A stretch of 64,000 nt of DNA from Mycolicibacterium confluentis. GTDB lineage: Bacteria; Actinomycetota; Actinomycetes; Mycobacteriales; Mycobacteriaceae. Below the pieces are notes generated by a model that searched no databases, was not told where the DNA came from, and saw nothing but the letters and a program-made list of their open reading frames with translations. A program made the position numbers and the translations under genes. The stretch spans positions 930,001 through 994,000 of the forward strand of contig NZ_AP022612.1 of NCBI RefSeq assembly GCF_010729895.1, written 5' to 3'. Shown in pieces: positions 40,657-49,965 of this stretch. Each line of letters starts with the position of its first letter. Position 1 is the stretch's first letter.

Positions 40657-41241
40657 GTGAGTTATCTGCTCACTCCGTTGGGTGTGTCGGTGCTGGCCCT
40701 GCTGCGTGAACGACCCATGCACGGGTATGAGATGTTCCAGACGCTGACGACGCGGCGTGACGCCCGCATCGTCAAGGTGCGTCCCGGATCGCTGTATCAC
40801 GTGGTGGCCCGCCTGGCCGAGGAGAACCTGATCCGGTCCACGGTCACCGGTCGGGACGGGAATCGCCCGGAACGCACGATCTTCGAGATCACCCAGTCCG
40901 GCATCGACGCGCTGACCTCCGGTGTGCGAGATCTGGTGGCCACGCCGGTCAACGAGTTTCCGCGGTTCGTCGCGGGCCTGGCCGAACTAGACAACCTGGA
41001 TCGCGACTCCGCGGTGGCGGCCGTGCGCAGTCGGGTGGCCGCACTCGAGGCCGAACTCGCGGACATGGTCACGGGGCGCGAGTCCGGTGCGACACCTGCG
41101 ATGTACCTGACAGTGCTGGACTATCTGACCGCGACCACCCGGACCAAGCTTGACTGGTTGCGCGACTTCGCCGACACCCTGGAGTCGGGCGGGGTCGGTT
41201 GGCGCGACGCCGCCAGTCGCGCGGACGAGGTGGTGCTGTGA
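40657..41241 (+). CDS. PadR-family transcriptional regulator
   Basis: This 194-residue regulator has a PadR winged helix (about residues 1-90: [45 protein letters not shown]). The C-terminal helical part (about 100-175) is a PadR-type dimerisation region. GAGGGGG precedes the GTG at 40657. Its stop overlaps the start of the efflux-pump gene as GTGA, so it very probably represses its own operon and the pump. Confidence 0.9.
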   Translation: MSYLLTPLGVSVLALLRERPMHGYEMFQTLTTRRDARIVKVRPGSLYHVVARLAEENLIRSTVTGRDGNRPERTIFEITQSGIDALTSGVRDLVATPVNEFPRFVAGLAELDNLDRDSAVAAVRSRVAALEAELADMVTGRESGATPAMYLTVLDYLTATTRTKLDWLRDFADTLESGGVGWRDAASRADEVVL

Positions 41242-43643
41242 CCTCACAGCGCACTGGCGTGGACACCGCGTCGGCGCAGATCAACCCGTGGAATGCCTTG
41301 TGGGCGATGATGATCGGGTTCTTCATGATCCTGGTCGACTCGACGATCGTCGGCGTCGCCAACCCGAGCATCATGACCGAACTGCAGACCGACTACGACG
41401 CGGTCATCTGGGTCACCAGCGCGTATCTGCTGGCCTATGCGGTTCCACTGCTGGTCGCGGGCCGGCTCGGCGACCAGTTCGGCCCGAAGAACCTGTACCT
41501 GATCGGACTGTTCGTGTTCACCGGGGCGTCGCTGTGGTGCGGACTGTCCGGGTCGGTCCAGACCCTGATCGCGGCCCGCGTGCTGCAGGGCGTCGGCGCC
41601 GCGCTGCTGACGCCGCAGACGCTGTCGGCGATCACCAAGATCTTCCCCGCCGCCCGCCGTGGTGTGGCGATGAGCGTGTGGGGTGCCACCGCGGGCGTCG
41701 CGACCCTGGTGGGCCCCTTGGCCGGTGGCGTGCTCGTCGACCACCTCGGCTGGCAGTGGATCTTCTTCGTCAACGTCCCGATCGGCATCGCCGGTCTGGT
41801 GCTGGCCGCGTGGCTGGTTCCGGCGTTGCCGACCACGCCGCACCGGTTCGACGTGCTGGGCGTCGTGCTGTCCGGGGCCGCGATGTTCCTCGTGGTGTTC
41901 GGCCTGCAGGAGGGCGAGAGCCAGGGGTGGTCGGGCTGGATCTGGACCATGATCGTCGCCGGTCTGGGCCTGATGGCGGCGTTCGTGTACTGGCAGGCCG
42001 TCAACCGCAACGAACCGCTGATCCCGCTGCGCATCTTCGCCGACCGCAACTTCACGCTGTCCAATGTCGGCGTCGCGGTCATCGGATTCGCCGTGACGGC
42101 GATGATCGTGCCGGTCATGTTCTACGCCCAGGTGGTGTGCGACCTGTCGCCGACACGATCGGCGCTGCTGATGGCACCGATGGCGATCTGTTCCGGGCTG
42201 CTGGCCCCACTGGTGGGCCGCATCGTCGACCGTGCGCATCCCACGCCGGTGATCGGCTTCGGCTTCTCCTCGCTGACCGTCGCCCTGACCTGGCTCTCGG
42301 TGGAGATGACGCCGACGACGCCGATCTGGCGTCTAGTCGTGCCCTTCGTCGTAATGGGCGTCGGCATGGCCTTCATCTGGGCGCCACTGGCGGCCACAGC
42401 CACCCGCAACCTTCCACCGGAACTGGCCGGCGCGGGGTCGGGGGTCTACAACACCACGCGTCAGGTCGGGTCCGTGCTGGGCAGTGCGGGCATCGCGGCG
42501 TTCATGACGGCTCGCATCGGCGCCGAGATGCCCGGCGGCCAGGCCGGGGGTCCGCCCGGCGGAGGTACGCAGGGACTTCCGCAGTTCCTGCGTGAGCCGT
42601 TCTCGTCGGCGCTGTCGCAGTCGATGCTGCTGCCCGCCTTTGTCGCACTGTTCGGCGTCGTGGCCGCGCTGTTCCTCGCAGGTACCGTGAAGTCCGTCCG
42701 CGCCGCGGCCCCGAGGCCCGAGGCCAGTTCCGACGACCAGAGCACCGAGGTCCTGCCCGCTGTCGTCGACGAGTCGCGCGCCGAGATCGTCGCCGAGTAC
42801 GCCGACCGGTCGTTCGACGACTTCGACGACGAGTCGGAGAAGTTCTGGCGAGCGCAGCGCCCGCTGCCCGTCGACTCCAGTGACCTGTCCGAATTCGGTG
42901 AGGATTTCGAGGATTACGAGGACGACGACGACTACATCGAGTTCACGATCGACCATGCGCCCCCACCGATGGCCGAGTTCGTGCGCGAGACCGCGCGGTA
43001 CGAGGTGGCCGAACGGTACGCGGAGTCCGAGACGAGCCAGGACGACCAGGACTATCAGGGCTACGACGACTTCGATGACGCCGAGGAGTATCAGGAGTAC
43101 GCCGACTACGGCGACATCCCCGGCGACGACACCGAGACCTCGCCCCTGTCGATCCGCGTCGAGCATCCGCGACCCGCGCCTGCGGACGCGTGGCACAGCG
43201 CCCCGGTCGAATCGTGGCACTCACTGCTCGACGATCACGATCCCGCCGACGATGCGGAATCCGAGCCGATAGGCCACGCGCACAACGGTTTCCACGTCGA
43301 GAGCGAAGATCGGATGCAGCCGCTGCCGCCGCCTCCGCGCCGGGAGCATTTCACGGCCAGCTTCCAGCAGCTCTCCGAACGAATCGACAGCCTCGCCGAG
43401 GGGTTCCCGAACCCGCCGGAGGACCGCCGCGGCGAGTTCTCCTTCGACATGCCCGAGTACCTGCCGCCGCCACCGGTGGGCGGCAACGGCGCCGGCGGTG
43501 GGTCCAGGCACAGGTCACCGGACGACCTCAGTATCGAGTCCCCGAACTCCAACGGCGACACGGGAAGGCGCGGCAGGCACTACCGCGAGGATCCCGATGA
43601 CTCGTCCGGCCGCGGCAGGCATTCGCGACCATTCGGTGACTGA
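41238..43643 (+). CDS. DHA2-type 14-TM MFS exporter with long acidic tail (Rv1250-like)
   Basis: This 801-residue protein has a 14-helix DHA2 drug:proton antiporter at about 1-480. Motif A appears as [15 protein letters not shown] and motif C as [23 protein letters not shown] cytoplasmic tail of about 320 residues follows, very rich in Asp and Glu and then Pro/Arg at the end. The M. tuberculosis homologue Rv1250 is about 579 aa, so the tail here is much longer. GTG 41238 overlaps the padR stop as GTGA. The tail has no recognisable domain. Confidence 0.88.
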   Translation: MTSQRTGVDTASAQINPWNALWAMMIGFFMILVDSTIVGVANPSIMTELQTDYDAVIWVTSAYLLAYAVPLLVAGRLGDQFGPKNLYLIGLFVFTGASLWCGLSGSVQTLIAARVLQGVGAALLTPQTLSAITKIFPAARRGVAMSVWGATAGVATLVGPLAGGVLVDHLGWQWIFFVNVPIGIAGLVLAAWLVPALPTTPHRFDVLGVVLSGAAMFLVVFGLQEGESQGWSGWIWTMIVAGLGLMAAFVYWQAVNRNEPLIPLRIFADRNFTLSNVGVAVIGFAVTAMIVPVMFYAQVVCDLSPTRSALLMAPMAICSGLLAPLVGRIVDRAHPTPVIGFGFSSLTVALTWLSVEMTPTTPIWRLVVPFVVMGVGMAFIWAPLAATATRNLPPELAGAGSGVYNTTRQVGSVLGSAGIAAFMTARIGAEMPGGQAGGPPGGGTQGLPQFLREPFSSALSQSMLLPAFVALFGVVAALFLAGTVKSVRAAAPRPEASSDDQSTEVLPAVVDESRAEIVAEYADRSFDDFDDESEKFWRAQRPLPVDSSDLSEFGEDFEDYEDDDDYIEFTIDHAPPPMAEFVRETARYEVAERYAESETSQDDQDYQGYDDFDDAEEYQEYADYGDIPGDDTETSPLSIRVEHPRPAPADAWHSAPVESWHSLLDDHDPADDAESEPIGHAHNGFHVESEDRMQPLPPPPRREHFTASFQQLSERIDSLAEGFPNPPEDRRGEFSFDMPEYLPPPPVGGNGAGGGSRHRSPDDLSIESPNSNGDTGRRGRHYREDPDDSSGRGRHSRPFGD

Positions 43644-43691
43644 GTTCTAACGCAGGATCAGGGCGAGGTTCTAACGCAGGATCAGGGCGAG
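43644..43691. repeat. Perfect 24-bp tandem duplication
   Basis: The unit GTTCTAACGCAGGATCAGGG plus CGAG occurs twice without change at 43644-43667 and 43668-43691, directly after the pump stop codon. It looks like a recent slippage duplication; no function is evident. Confidence 0.9.
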
Positions 43692-43756
43692 GCAGAGCCG
43701 TGCCACGACGGTGAACCACACCTCGACCCCCGGTGGCACTCAGATCTTCGGTGTGC

Positions 43757-46700
43757 CTACCCGGGTGACACGGCCAGGAACGCGCCGAGGTCGACCAGAC
43801 CGTCCGGGGTGGTCGGGAGGTGGTCAGTCAGGGCAGGCGAACGCACGATCACCGTCAGGCACTGCGCCCGGCTGATCGCCACGTTGAGCCGATTCCTGTT
43901 GAGCAGGAACGGCATTCCGCGGGGCACATCGTCCAGAGCCGAGGCCGTCATCGAGACGAACACCGCGGGAGCCTGCCGACCCTGGAGTTTGTCGACGGTG
44001 CCCACGAGCACCTCGTCCAGGCCCGCGGCCGCGAGATGGGCCTGCAGCGTCAGCACCTGGGCGTTGTACGGCGCGACGACCAGGACGTCGGTGGCCCCCA
44101 GTGGCCGGGTGCCGGTCTCGGTGGTCCACGGTGCACCGAGCAGATCGGTGATGGCGGCGGTGATCGCCGCGGCCTCCTCGACGCTGGACGTGGTGTTGCC
44201 GTGGTGTTCGACGACCAGCGTGTGCACACCCGGGGCGCGGCCCTCGATGCCGCGGCGTTCCGCGCTGGGATGCGGCAGCAGGCGATTCTCGTAGGACAGC
44301 GCCGAGACCGCCCGGCACACCGCGGGATGCATCCGGTGCGACCGTGCCAGGAAGTATCCGAATTCGGCGGGCAGCACGTCGTGCCCGGTCATCAGCCAAC
44401 CGAGCGCGGACTCGTCGACCGGTTCGGGATGGCTGCCGGTCGAGACCTGACCCAACTGCTGCGGGTCGCCGAGAAGCAGAAGGCTGCGGGTGGCCCGGGC
44501 CACCGCGATGGTGTTGCCCAGGGAGAACTGGCCGGCCTCGTCGATGGCCAGCAGGTCCAGCGCACCGGTGGGCACGCGGCTGTCGTTCGCGAAATCCCAT
44601 GCGGTGCCGCCCAACACGCAGCCGATGTCGGTGTCCAGGAAGTCGGCGTAGCCGGAGTCGGAGATGGTGGTGAAGCGTCCATTGAGACCGTCGCGACCGG
44701 CCTTCTTGGCGACCTGGCTCGCATCGACCCCGGCCGCGACCACCTCGTCGAGCAGGTGGGCCACCACGGCGTGCGACTGTGCGACGACACCGATCTTCCA
44801 GCGGTGCGTGTTGACCAGCGTGGCGATCACCCGCGCGGCCGTGAACGTCTTGCCGGTGCCGGGCGGTCCGTGCACAGCGAGGTAGGACCGGTCGAGGTCG
44901 AGGACCGCGGCCGTGATGGAGTCGACGTCGCTGTCGAGGCGCGGCAGTTGAGCCGCCCCGCTCAGGGTGGTTGGTGGCCGCCGGCACAGCAGGTCGACGA
45001 CGGCGCAGCGGGGGAGTGCGGGCGGGTCCGCCGAGAGCGTCTCCGCGGCCTCGGCCGCCAGCGCCGCGATGGAGTCCTCGATCTTGCCGGTGCGGATCGG
45101 CCTGGCCGGCGTCAGTGCCATCGGCAGGTGGTCATGCGGGCCGGATTCGGGCTGCAGTTCGCAGATGAGCACCTCAACCGGGACGCCTTCGACGGCGGTG
45201 ACGTCGAGAACTTCGGCGTTCCAGGACGCGCGCCGGTCAGGGTGCTCGTCGTCCAGTCCGGCGGGTGCGGGCCGGTCGTAGAGGATCTGCGGGCGGCCGT
45301 CGAGTTGACCGCCCTCCAGGACGCCCTTCAGCCGGACGTGGCGCCGCGGTTTGCGTGCCCGCGGCGGCAGGTGCCAGTCTTCGACCACCTCGGCCTCCTC
45401 GATCAGGAAGACGCCCGAGGCGTCCCACTCGTCGACCGGATGGCTGAGCCGGTGAAAGTGCGCCCACCAGTATGGCTTTCGCTCCCGCTGGTAGTAACCG
45501 CGGGCCGATTCGAGCAGCGCCGCGGCGCTCTGTTCGGGAGTGCGTGGGGCGCTGAACCCGTCACCCGCGTAGCCCAGCAGAACCTCGGCGACGTCGTCGA
45601 GGGGCGGGACGGTTTCACCGCCCTCACCCGAGCGGGTCAGGTGGGTGACACCCGACTCGAAGGCGCGCAGCAGCAGCCAGTCCCGCAGTCGTCGGGTGGA
45701 TCGACAGTCGTAGAGGTTGTAGTCGGTGATCTCCTTGAGGACCGCGGCGGCCTCGTCGGCACGGCCCGCGTCCAGCAGCGTGCGGTAGTGCGCGTACTGC
45801 GTGATCGAGGATGCGGCGTTGGTCACCTCGCCGGTGCGCAGTTCGGCGCCCATGTACAGCGGTTCCAACGCCTTGAGCGAATACGACGGTGCGCCCACGC
45901 GCAGGCTGTTGCGCACGATCGGGAACAGGTCCACCAGCACGTCGGACCGCAGAAGATCGTCCACCTCGTCCTCGCCGACGCCGTAGCGCGCCGCCAGGCG
46001 CAGCAGCGTCGACCGCTCGTAGGCCGCGTAGTGGTAGATGTGCATGTCCGGGTAACGGGCGCGCCGAGTGCGCACCATGGCCAGGAAGTCCAGAAACGCC
46101 TTGCGTTCCGACGGTCGGTCCTCGGCCCACAGCGGCCGGAAGTTCTCCCGGACGTCGAGCACGCCCCACATGTACTCCAGCCCCCAGGTGACGCCGTCCT
46201 CGGTCCACAGCGGGTCGCCCTCGAAGTCGAAGAACAGATCGCCGCGACTCTTGGCCGGCAGCGCTCCCAGCGCCTCGGCATCGGCGATCTCGAACTGCGG
46301 TGTGCCGGCCTCACGTTGGGCCACCTGAAGCCGCGCCTGGGTGCGCAGGCCTGTCAGCGTCGAGGCCGCGAGGTCGGGGACGGGTGCCGTCGAGGTGGCC
46401 AACGCCGCCACCGAGTCGATGCCGGCGTCGATCAGCGCCGCGCGCTGCGTCACCCGCATGCCGGCGACCAGGAGCAGGTCGTCGTCCTCCACCACGTGGG
46501 GCAGGCAGAACTCACAGCGCATGCAGGCCCCGACGGACGGATCCCGCCACGACACCGGCGCGCCGGAGGCCAGGTGCTCGTCGAGCAGGGTCTGCAGCTT
46601 GTCGCGCTGCCGCCGGAACACCGGGATCAGATCGGCGATGGGGTACTCCACGACGTCGCGGTTGCCCAGCACCAACTGCGCCCGCGGCGCCACCGCGATG

Positions 46701-47212
46701 CCGGCCGCCGCCAGGGCGTCCGCGTACCCGGCGATCTGCAGCAGCGCGGTGACCTTGGCACGTCGCGCGAGTTTGGTGTCGACGACGCGGTAGACCGCGG
46801 CGTCATCCGAATCGTCGCCGTCCCGGATCAGGAAGTCGGCGAAGCCCGCGAACCGGCCATGGAAGACCGCCGCCTGGTAGATGACTGCGGGGCGGGCCGC
46901 GAAGGCCTGTGCGGTGGCGTTCGCCGCGCGGCGCAGCGCGGCCTCCGAGTACGCGGCCGACGGGATCTGCACCACACCCCGCTCGCCGCTGCCGTGCGTG
47001 GCGATCAGGTCGGTGAGCACCCGCTGCTCATGCGCGGTGCCGAGTTCTGCGGTGCGGACCAGCATCTCGTCCTCGACGGACTCACGCGGCTCACCGCGTC
47101 CGAGCTTCGCGTCGAAGCGACTCAGCAGCGCGTACTCACAACCGGCCGCCGCGGCGAGGTCGGAGGCGCTGTAGATGACCGAAGGGCCTGCTGGGTCGTC
47201 GGCGACGAACAC
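43757..47212 (-). CDS. RecB-like nuclease / RNase H-like / SF1 helicase fusion (Rv1251c-like)
   Basis: This 1151-residue protein has three parts. First, a TM0106-type RecB/Cas4-like nuclease: D125 in GFADFL, D145 and K147 in VVDTKL, Q159, plus C25, C230, C233 and C236, which fit an Fe-S cluster. Second, an RNase H-like DEDD domain: D329 and E331 in FFDFEGDP, Y501 and D502 in NLYDCRS. Third, an SF1 (Dna2/Upf1-type) helicase from about 730: Walker A GPPGTGKT near 785-795, Walker B LLAIDEAGQF, GDPQQL, and TVDKLQGRQ near the end. It should process DNA or RNA ends. GTG 47212 has a -10 hexamer 6 nt upstream. Confidence 0.88.
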   Translation of the reverse strand: MFVADDPAGPSVIYSASDLAAAAGCEYALLSRFDAKLGRGEPRESVEDEMLVRTAELGTAHEQRVLTDLIATHGSGERGVVQIPSAAYSEAALRRAANATAQAFAARPAVIYQAAVFHGRFAGFADFLIRDGDDSDDAAVYRVVDTKLARRAKVTALLQIAGYADALAAAGIAVAPRAQLVLGNRDVVEYPIADLIPVFRRQRDKLQTLLDEHLASGAPVSWRDPSVGACMRCEFCLPHVVEDDDLLLVAGMRVTQRAALIDAGIDSVAALATSTAPVPDLAASTLTGLRTQARLQVAQREAGTPQFEIADAEALGALPAKSRGDLFFDFEGDPLWTEDGVTWGLEYMWGVLDVRENFRPLWAEDRPSERKAFLDFLAMVRTRRARYPDMHIYHYAAYERSTLLRLAARYGVGEDEVDDLLRSDVLVDLFPIVRNSLRVGAPSYSLKALEPLYMGAELRTGEVTNAASSITQYAHYRTLLDAGRADEAAAVLKEITDYNLYDCRSTRRLRDWLLLRAFESGVTHLTRSGEGGETVPPLDDVAEVLLGYAGDGFSAPRTPEQSAAALLESARGYYQRERKPYWWAHFHRLSHPVDEWDASGVFLIEEAEVVEDWHLPPRARKPRRHVRLKGVLEGGQLDGRPQILYDRPAPAGLDDEHPDRRASWNAEVLDVTAVEGVPVEVLICELQPESGPHDHLPMALTPARPIRTGKIEDSIAALAAEAAETLSADPPALPRCAVVDLLCRRPPTTLSGAAQLPRLDSDVDSITAAVLDLDRSYLAVHGPPGTGKTFTAARVIATLVNTHRWKIGVVAQSHAVVAHLLDEVVAAGVDASQVAKKAGRDGLNGRFTTISDSGYADFLDTDIGCVLGGTAWDFANDSRVPTGALDLLAIDEAGQFSLGNTIAVARATRSLLLLGDPQQLGQVSTGSHPEPVDESALGWLMTGHDVLPAEFGYFLARSHRMHPAVCRAVSALSYENRLLPHPSAERRGIEGRAPGVHTLVVEHHGNTTSSVEEAAAITAAITDLLGAPWTTETGTRPLGATDVLVVAPYNAQVLTLQAHLAAAGLDEVLVGTVDKLQGRQAPAVFVSMTASALDDVPRGMPFLLNRNRLNVAISRAQCLTVIVRSPALTDHLPTTPDGLVDLGAFLAVSPG

Positions 47213-47218
47213 AGGCCC

Positions 47219-47224
47219 ACTGTA
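47219..47224 (-). promoter_or_regulatory. Putative -10 (TACAGT) of the nuclease-helicase gene
   Basis: TACAGT on the minus strand ends 6 nt before the GTG at 47212, inside the 30-bp gap to lprE, and fits a leaderless start. Confidence 0.45.
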
Positions 47225-47242
47225 GGTCAGGCGGGTGACATC

Positions 47243-47812
47243 TCAGCCGGGCGGCGCGTTGCCGATCAGCTCGACGCCGTTGCCGTTCCAGCGGAACCTC
47301 ACCACACCGCCCAGGCCCTCAATGCTGCCCGCGTATTTGAGTGCGACGGTGTCGCCGGTGCTCTGGGTGGTGTCGATGGCATTGAAACCGAAGGTGTCGG
47401 GCACGCCGGTGGGGATGTATTTGCCGAGGTGGAACAGCACCGCCCGAGTGCTCGGGTTCGCGGCGTTGGTGTTGGCCTCGACGATCACCGCCGACAGCGG
47501 AGCGCACTCGTTGTAATTGCCCGCGAGGGGTTCGGTGTTCCACGGCTGCTTACTGCGGGGGTCGCGGGGCAACTCCGACACCGCCTTGGCGATCGCCGGT
47601 GCCGCGAGATTGACCGCGCACGGATCGGCCGGACCAGGCTCAGGAGTGGTGGTCAGGGTAGGCGGCGCGGCCGCCGTCGTGCTCACCGGAGCGGGCGCCG
47701 AGGGCTCGGGAGTCTTGGCGACGGTCGAGTCGCCGGACCCGCACGCGGTGAGTGCGCACAGCGCAGCGGCTCCCGCTGCGGACGCGACGGCCGATCGACG
47801 TACAGCGAACAC
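47243..47812 (-). CDS. lprE: Lipoprotein LprE (LppP/LprE family)
   Basis: This 189-residue lipoprotein has a signal peptide ending in lipobox LTAC with C24. A Thr/Pro/Ala-rich linker (about 28-62) follows, then an LppP/LprE domain with C66 and C103 (NYNECAPLSAVIVEANTNA). It ends VVRFRWNGNGVELIGNAPPG. The role of the family is unclear. GTG 47812 is supported by TAGCCT 6 nt upstream. It is divergent from deaD. Confidence 0.88.
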   Translation of the reverse strand: MFAVRRSAVASAAGAAALCALTACGSGDSTVAKTPEPSAPAPVSTTAAAPPTLTTTPEPGPADPCAVNLAAPAIAKAVSELPRDPRSKQPWNTEPLAGNYNECAPLSAVIVEANTNAANPSTRAVLFHLGKYIPTGVPDTFGFNAIDTTQSTGDTVALKYAGSIEGLGGVVRFRWNGNGVELIGNAPPG

Positions 47813-47818
47813 ACGGGC

Positions 47819-47824
47819 AGGCTA
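47819..47824 (-). promoter_or_regulatory. Putative -10 (TAGCCT) of lprE
   Basis: TAGCCT on the minus strand ends 6 nt before the lprE GTG, fitting a leaderless message. Confidence 0.45.
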
Positions 47825-47869
47825 CCGCTGGGTTCGGCCGACCTGGCAGGCGCATGCCGCGCGCGGCCT

Positions 47870-47875
47870 TAGACT
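47870..47875 (+). promoter_or_regulatory. Putative -10 (TAGACT) of deaD
   Basis: TAGACT ends 8 nt before the deaD ATG at 47884. No ribosome-binding site is visible, so a leaderless transcript is likely. Confidence 0.4.
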
Positions 47876-47883
47876 TAGAGCCG

Positions 47884-49965
47884 ATGACCATCGCCGACCC
47901 GGATCAGCCCGGGGTATCCAACGAGGACTCCACCTCCACTCCCGAGGTGTCCTCTGCACCGCCGTCCGACAATGCCGATTCGCCCGAATCGCCCACCTCC
48001 GCCGACCCGGATCAGCCCGGGGTATCCAACGAGGACTCCACCTCCACCTCCACTCCAGAGGTGTCCTCGGCGCCGCCGTCCGGCAATGCCGATTCGCCCG
48101 AATCGCCCACCTTCGCCGACCCGGATCAGCCCGGGGTATCCAACGAGGACTCCACCTCCACCTCCACTCCAGAGGTGTCCTCGGCGCCGCCGTCCGGCAA
48201 TGCCGATTCGCCCGAATCGCTCACCTTCGCCGACCTGAAGATCCACCCCGCCGTGCTCGAGGCCATCTCCGAGGTGGGGTACGAGTCGCCGTCGGCCATC
48301 CAGGCCGCGACCATCCCAGCTCTGCTGGCGGGTTCCGACGTGGTCGGGTTGGCACAGACGGGCACCGGTAAGACCGCCGCATTCGCCATCCCGATCCTGT
48401 CCAGGATCGACGTCACCAAGAAGAGCACGCAGGCTCTGGTGCTCGCACCCACCCGCGAGCTGGCGCTGCAGGTGGCCGAGGCGTTCAGCCGCTACGGCTC
48501 GCGGATGCCGCAGGTCACGGTGCTGCCGATCTACGGAGGCTCGTCGTACACGGTCCAGCTGTCGGGTCTGCGCCGCGGTGCGCAGGTCGTGGTGGGCACC
48601 CCAGGTCGCGTCATCGACCACCTCGAACGCGGCACCCTTGACCTGTCGGGCCTGGACTACCTGGTGCTCGACGAGGCCGACGAGATGCTGCAGATGGGCT
48701 TCGCCGAGGACGTCGAGCGGATCCTGGCCGACACCCCCGAGTACAAGCAGGTGGCGCTCTTCTCGGCCACCATGCCGTCGGCCATCCGCAAGATCACCAC
48801 CAAGTACCTGCACGACCCCGTCGAGGTCACCGTCAAGGCCAAGACCGCGACGGCCGAGAACATCTCGCAGCGCTACATCCAGGTCTCCGGGCATCGCAAG
48901 ATGGACGCCCTGACCCGCATCCTCGAAGTCGAAGACTTCGAGGCGATGATCGTCTTCGTCAGGACCAAGCAGGCCACCGAGGAGGTCGCCGAGAAACTCC
49001 GTGCGCGCGGGTTCTCCGCCGCGGCCATCAACGGCGACATCGCGCAGAATCAGCGTGAGCGCACCATCAAGGCGCTCAAGGACGGCAACCTCGACATCCT
49101 GGTCGCCACCGATGTCGCGGCGCGCGGACTCGACGTCGAGCGCATCTCGCACGTGCTGAACTACGACATCCCGCACGACACCGAGTCCTACGTGCACCGG
49201 ATCGGGCGCACGGGACGTGCTGGACGGTCCGGGGCCGCGGTCCTGTTCGTCTCGCCGCGCGAACGGCACCTGCTCAAGGCCATCGAGAAGGCCACCCGAT
49301 CGAAGCTGGTCGAGGTCGAACTCCCCACGGTCGAGGACGTCAACGCCCAGCGCGTGGCGAAGTTCCGTGACTCCATCACCAAAGCGCTGGAGTCGCCGGG
49401 CTTCGAGCTGTTCCGCAGGCTCATCGAGGACTACGAGCGCGAGAACAACGTGCCGTTGGCCGACATCGCCGCCGCGCTGGCCCTGCAGACCCGCAACGGC
49501 GAAGAGTTCCTGATGTCGGAACCGCCGCCGGACAAGCGGCGCCGCGACGACCGTGACCGTCCGGACCGGCCGGCGCGACCGGACAAGCCCATGCGCCGTG
49601 ACGGCGGATTCGCGACCTACCGCATCGACGTCGGCAAGCGGCACAAGGTGATGCCCGGCGCCATCGTGGGAGCGCTCGCCAACGAGGGCGGCCTGCACCG
49701 CAGTGATTTCGGGCACATCAGCATCAAGATGGACCACTCCCTGGTCGAGCTTCCCCCGCAGTTGTCCCGGGAGACCCTCAAGGCGCTGGAGAAGACCCGC
49801 ATCCAGGGCATGCTCATCAATCTGCGGCCGGATGACGGAACGGGATCGCGTGACGGCGGCTCGTTCAACAAGCGCGACGGCGGTTTCAAGAAGCGCGACG
49901 GTGACTTCAAGAAGTCGGGTAAGAAGCCCTATCAGAAGGCGTATAAGCCTCGAAAAGAGCAATGA
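47884..49965 (+). CDS. deaD: DEAD-box RNA helicase with a repeated N-terminal extension
   Basis: This 693-residue ATP-dependent RNA helicase unwinds structured RNA, probably in ribosome assembly or cold and stress adaptation. The core has the Q motif (YESPSAIQAATIP), AQTGTGKT, PTRELALQV, TPGR, VLDEADEML, SAT and HRIGRTGRAGR. A DbpA/CsdA RNA-binding domain (FATYRIDVGKRHKVMPGAIVGALANEGGLHRSDFG in segments) and a Lys/Arg-rich tail follow. The first 115 residues are three near-identical acidic, Ser/Pro-rich repeats, absent from usual family members, so the protein exceeds the 563 aa of Rv1253. Its stop overlaps the acyltransferase start as ATGA. Confidence 0.93.
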   Translation: MTIADPDQPGVSNEDSTSTPEVSSAPPSDNADSPESPTSADPDQPGVSNEDSTSTSTPEVSSAPPSGNADSPESPTFADPDQPGVSNEDSTSTSTPEVSSAPPSGNADSPESLTFADLKIHPAVLEAISEVGYESPSAIQAATIPALLAGSDVVGLAQTGTGKTAAFAIPILSRIDVTKKSTQALVLAPTRELALQVAEAFSRYGSRMPQVTVLPIYGGSSYTVQLSGLRRGAQVVVGTPGRVIDHLERGTLDLSGLDYLVLDEADEMLQMGFAEDVERILADTPEYKQVALFSATMPSAIRKITTKYLHDPVEVTVKAKTATAENISQRYIQVSGHRKMDALTRILEVEDFEAMIVFVRTKQATEEVAEKLRARGFSAAAINGDIAQNQRERTIKALKDGNLDILVATDVAARGLDVERISHVLNYDIPHDTESYVHRIGRTGRAGRSGAAVLFVSPRERHLLKAIEKATRSKLVEVELPTVEDVNAQRVAKFRDSITKALESPGFELFRRLIEDYERENNVPLADIAAALALQTRNGEEFLMSEPPPDKRRRDDRDRPDRPARPDKPMRRDGGFATYRIDVGKRHKVMPGAIVGALANEGGLHRSDFGHISIKMDHSLVELPPQLSRETLKALEKTRIQGMLINLRPDDGTGSRDGGSFNKRDGGFKKRDGDFKKSGKKPYQKAYKPRKEQ
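47893..48228 (+). repeat. Three in-frame tandem repeats (108, 114, 114 bp) at the deaD 5' end
   Basis: Units at 47893-48000, 48001-48114 and 48115-48228 encode ADPDQPGVSNEDSTS...PEVSSAPPS.NADSPES.T. (36, 38 and 38 aa). Units 2 and 3 are almost identical in DNA, so the last duplication is recent. The unit length keeps the frame, so copy number may vary between strains. Confidence 0.92.

Noticed and set aside
43820..47872. Plus-strand open frame of 1350 codons opposite the nuclease-helicase gene
   Set aside because: It is the antisense shadow of a gene with clear nuclease and helicase motifs; its own translation is Arg/Gly/His-rich without any domain, as expected from GC-rich complementary strands.
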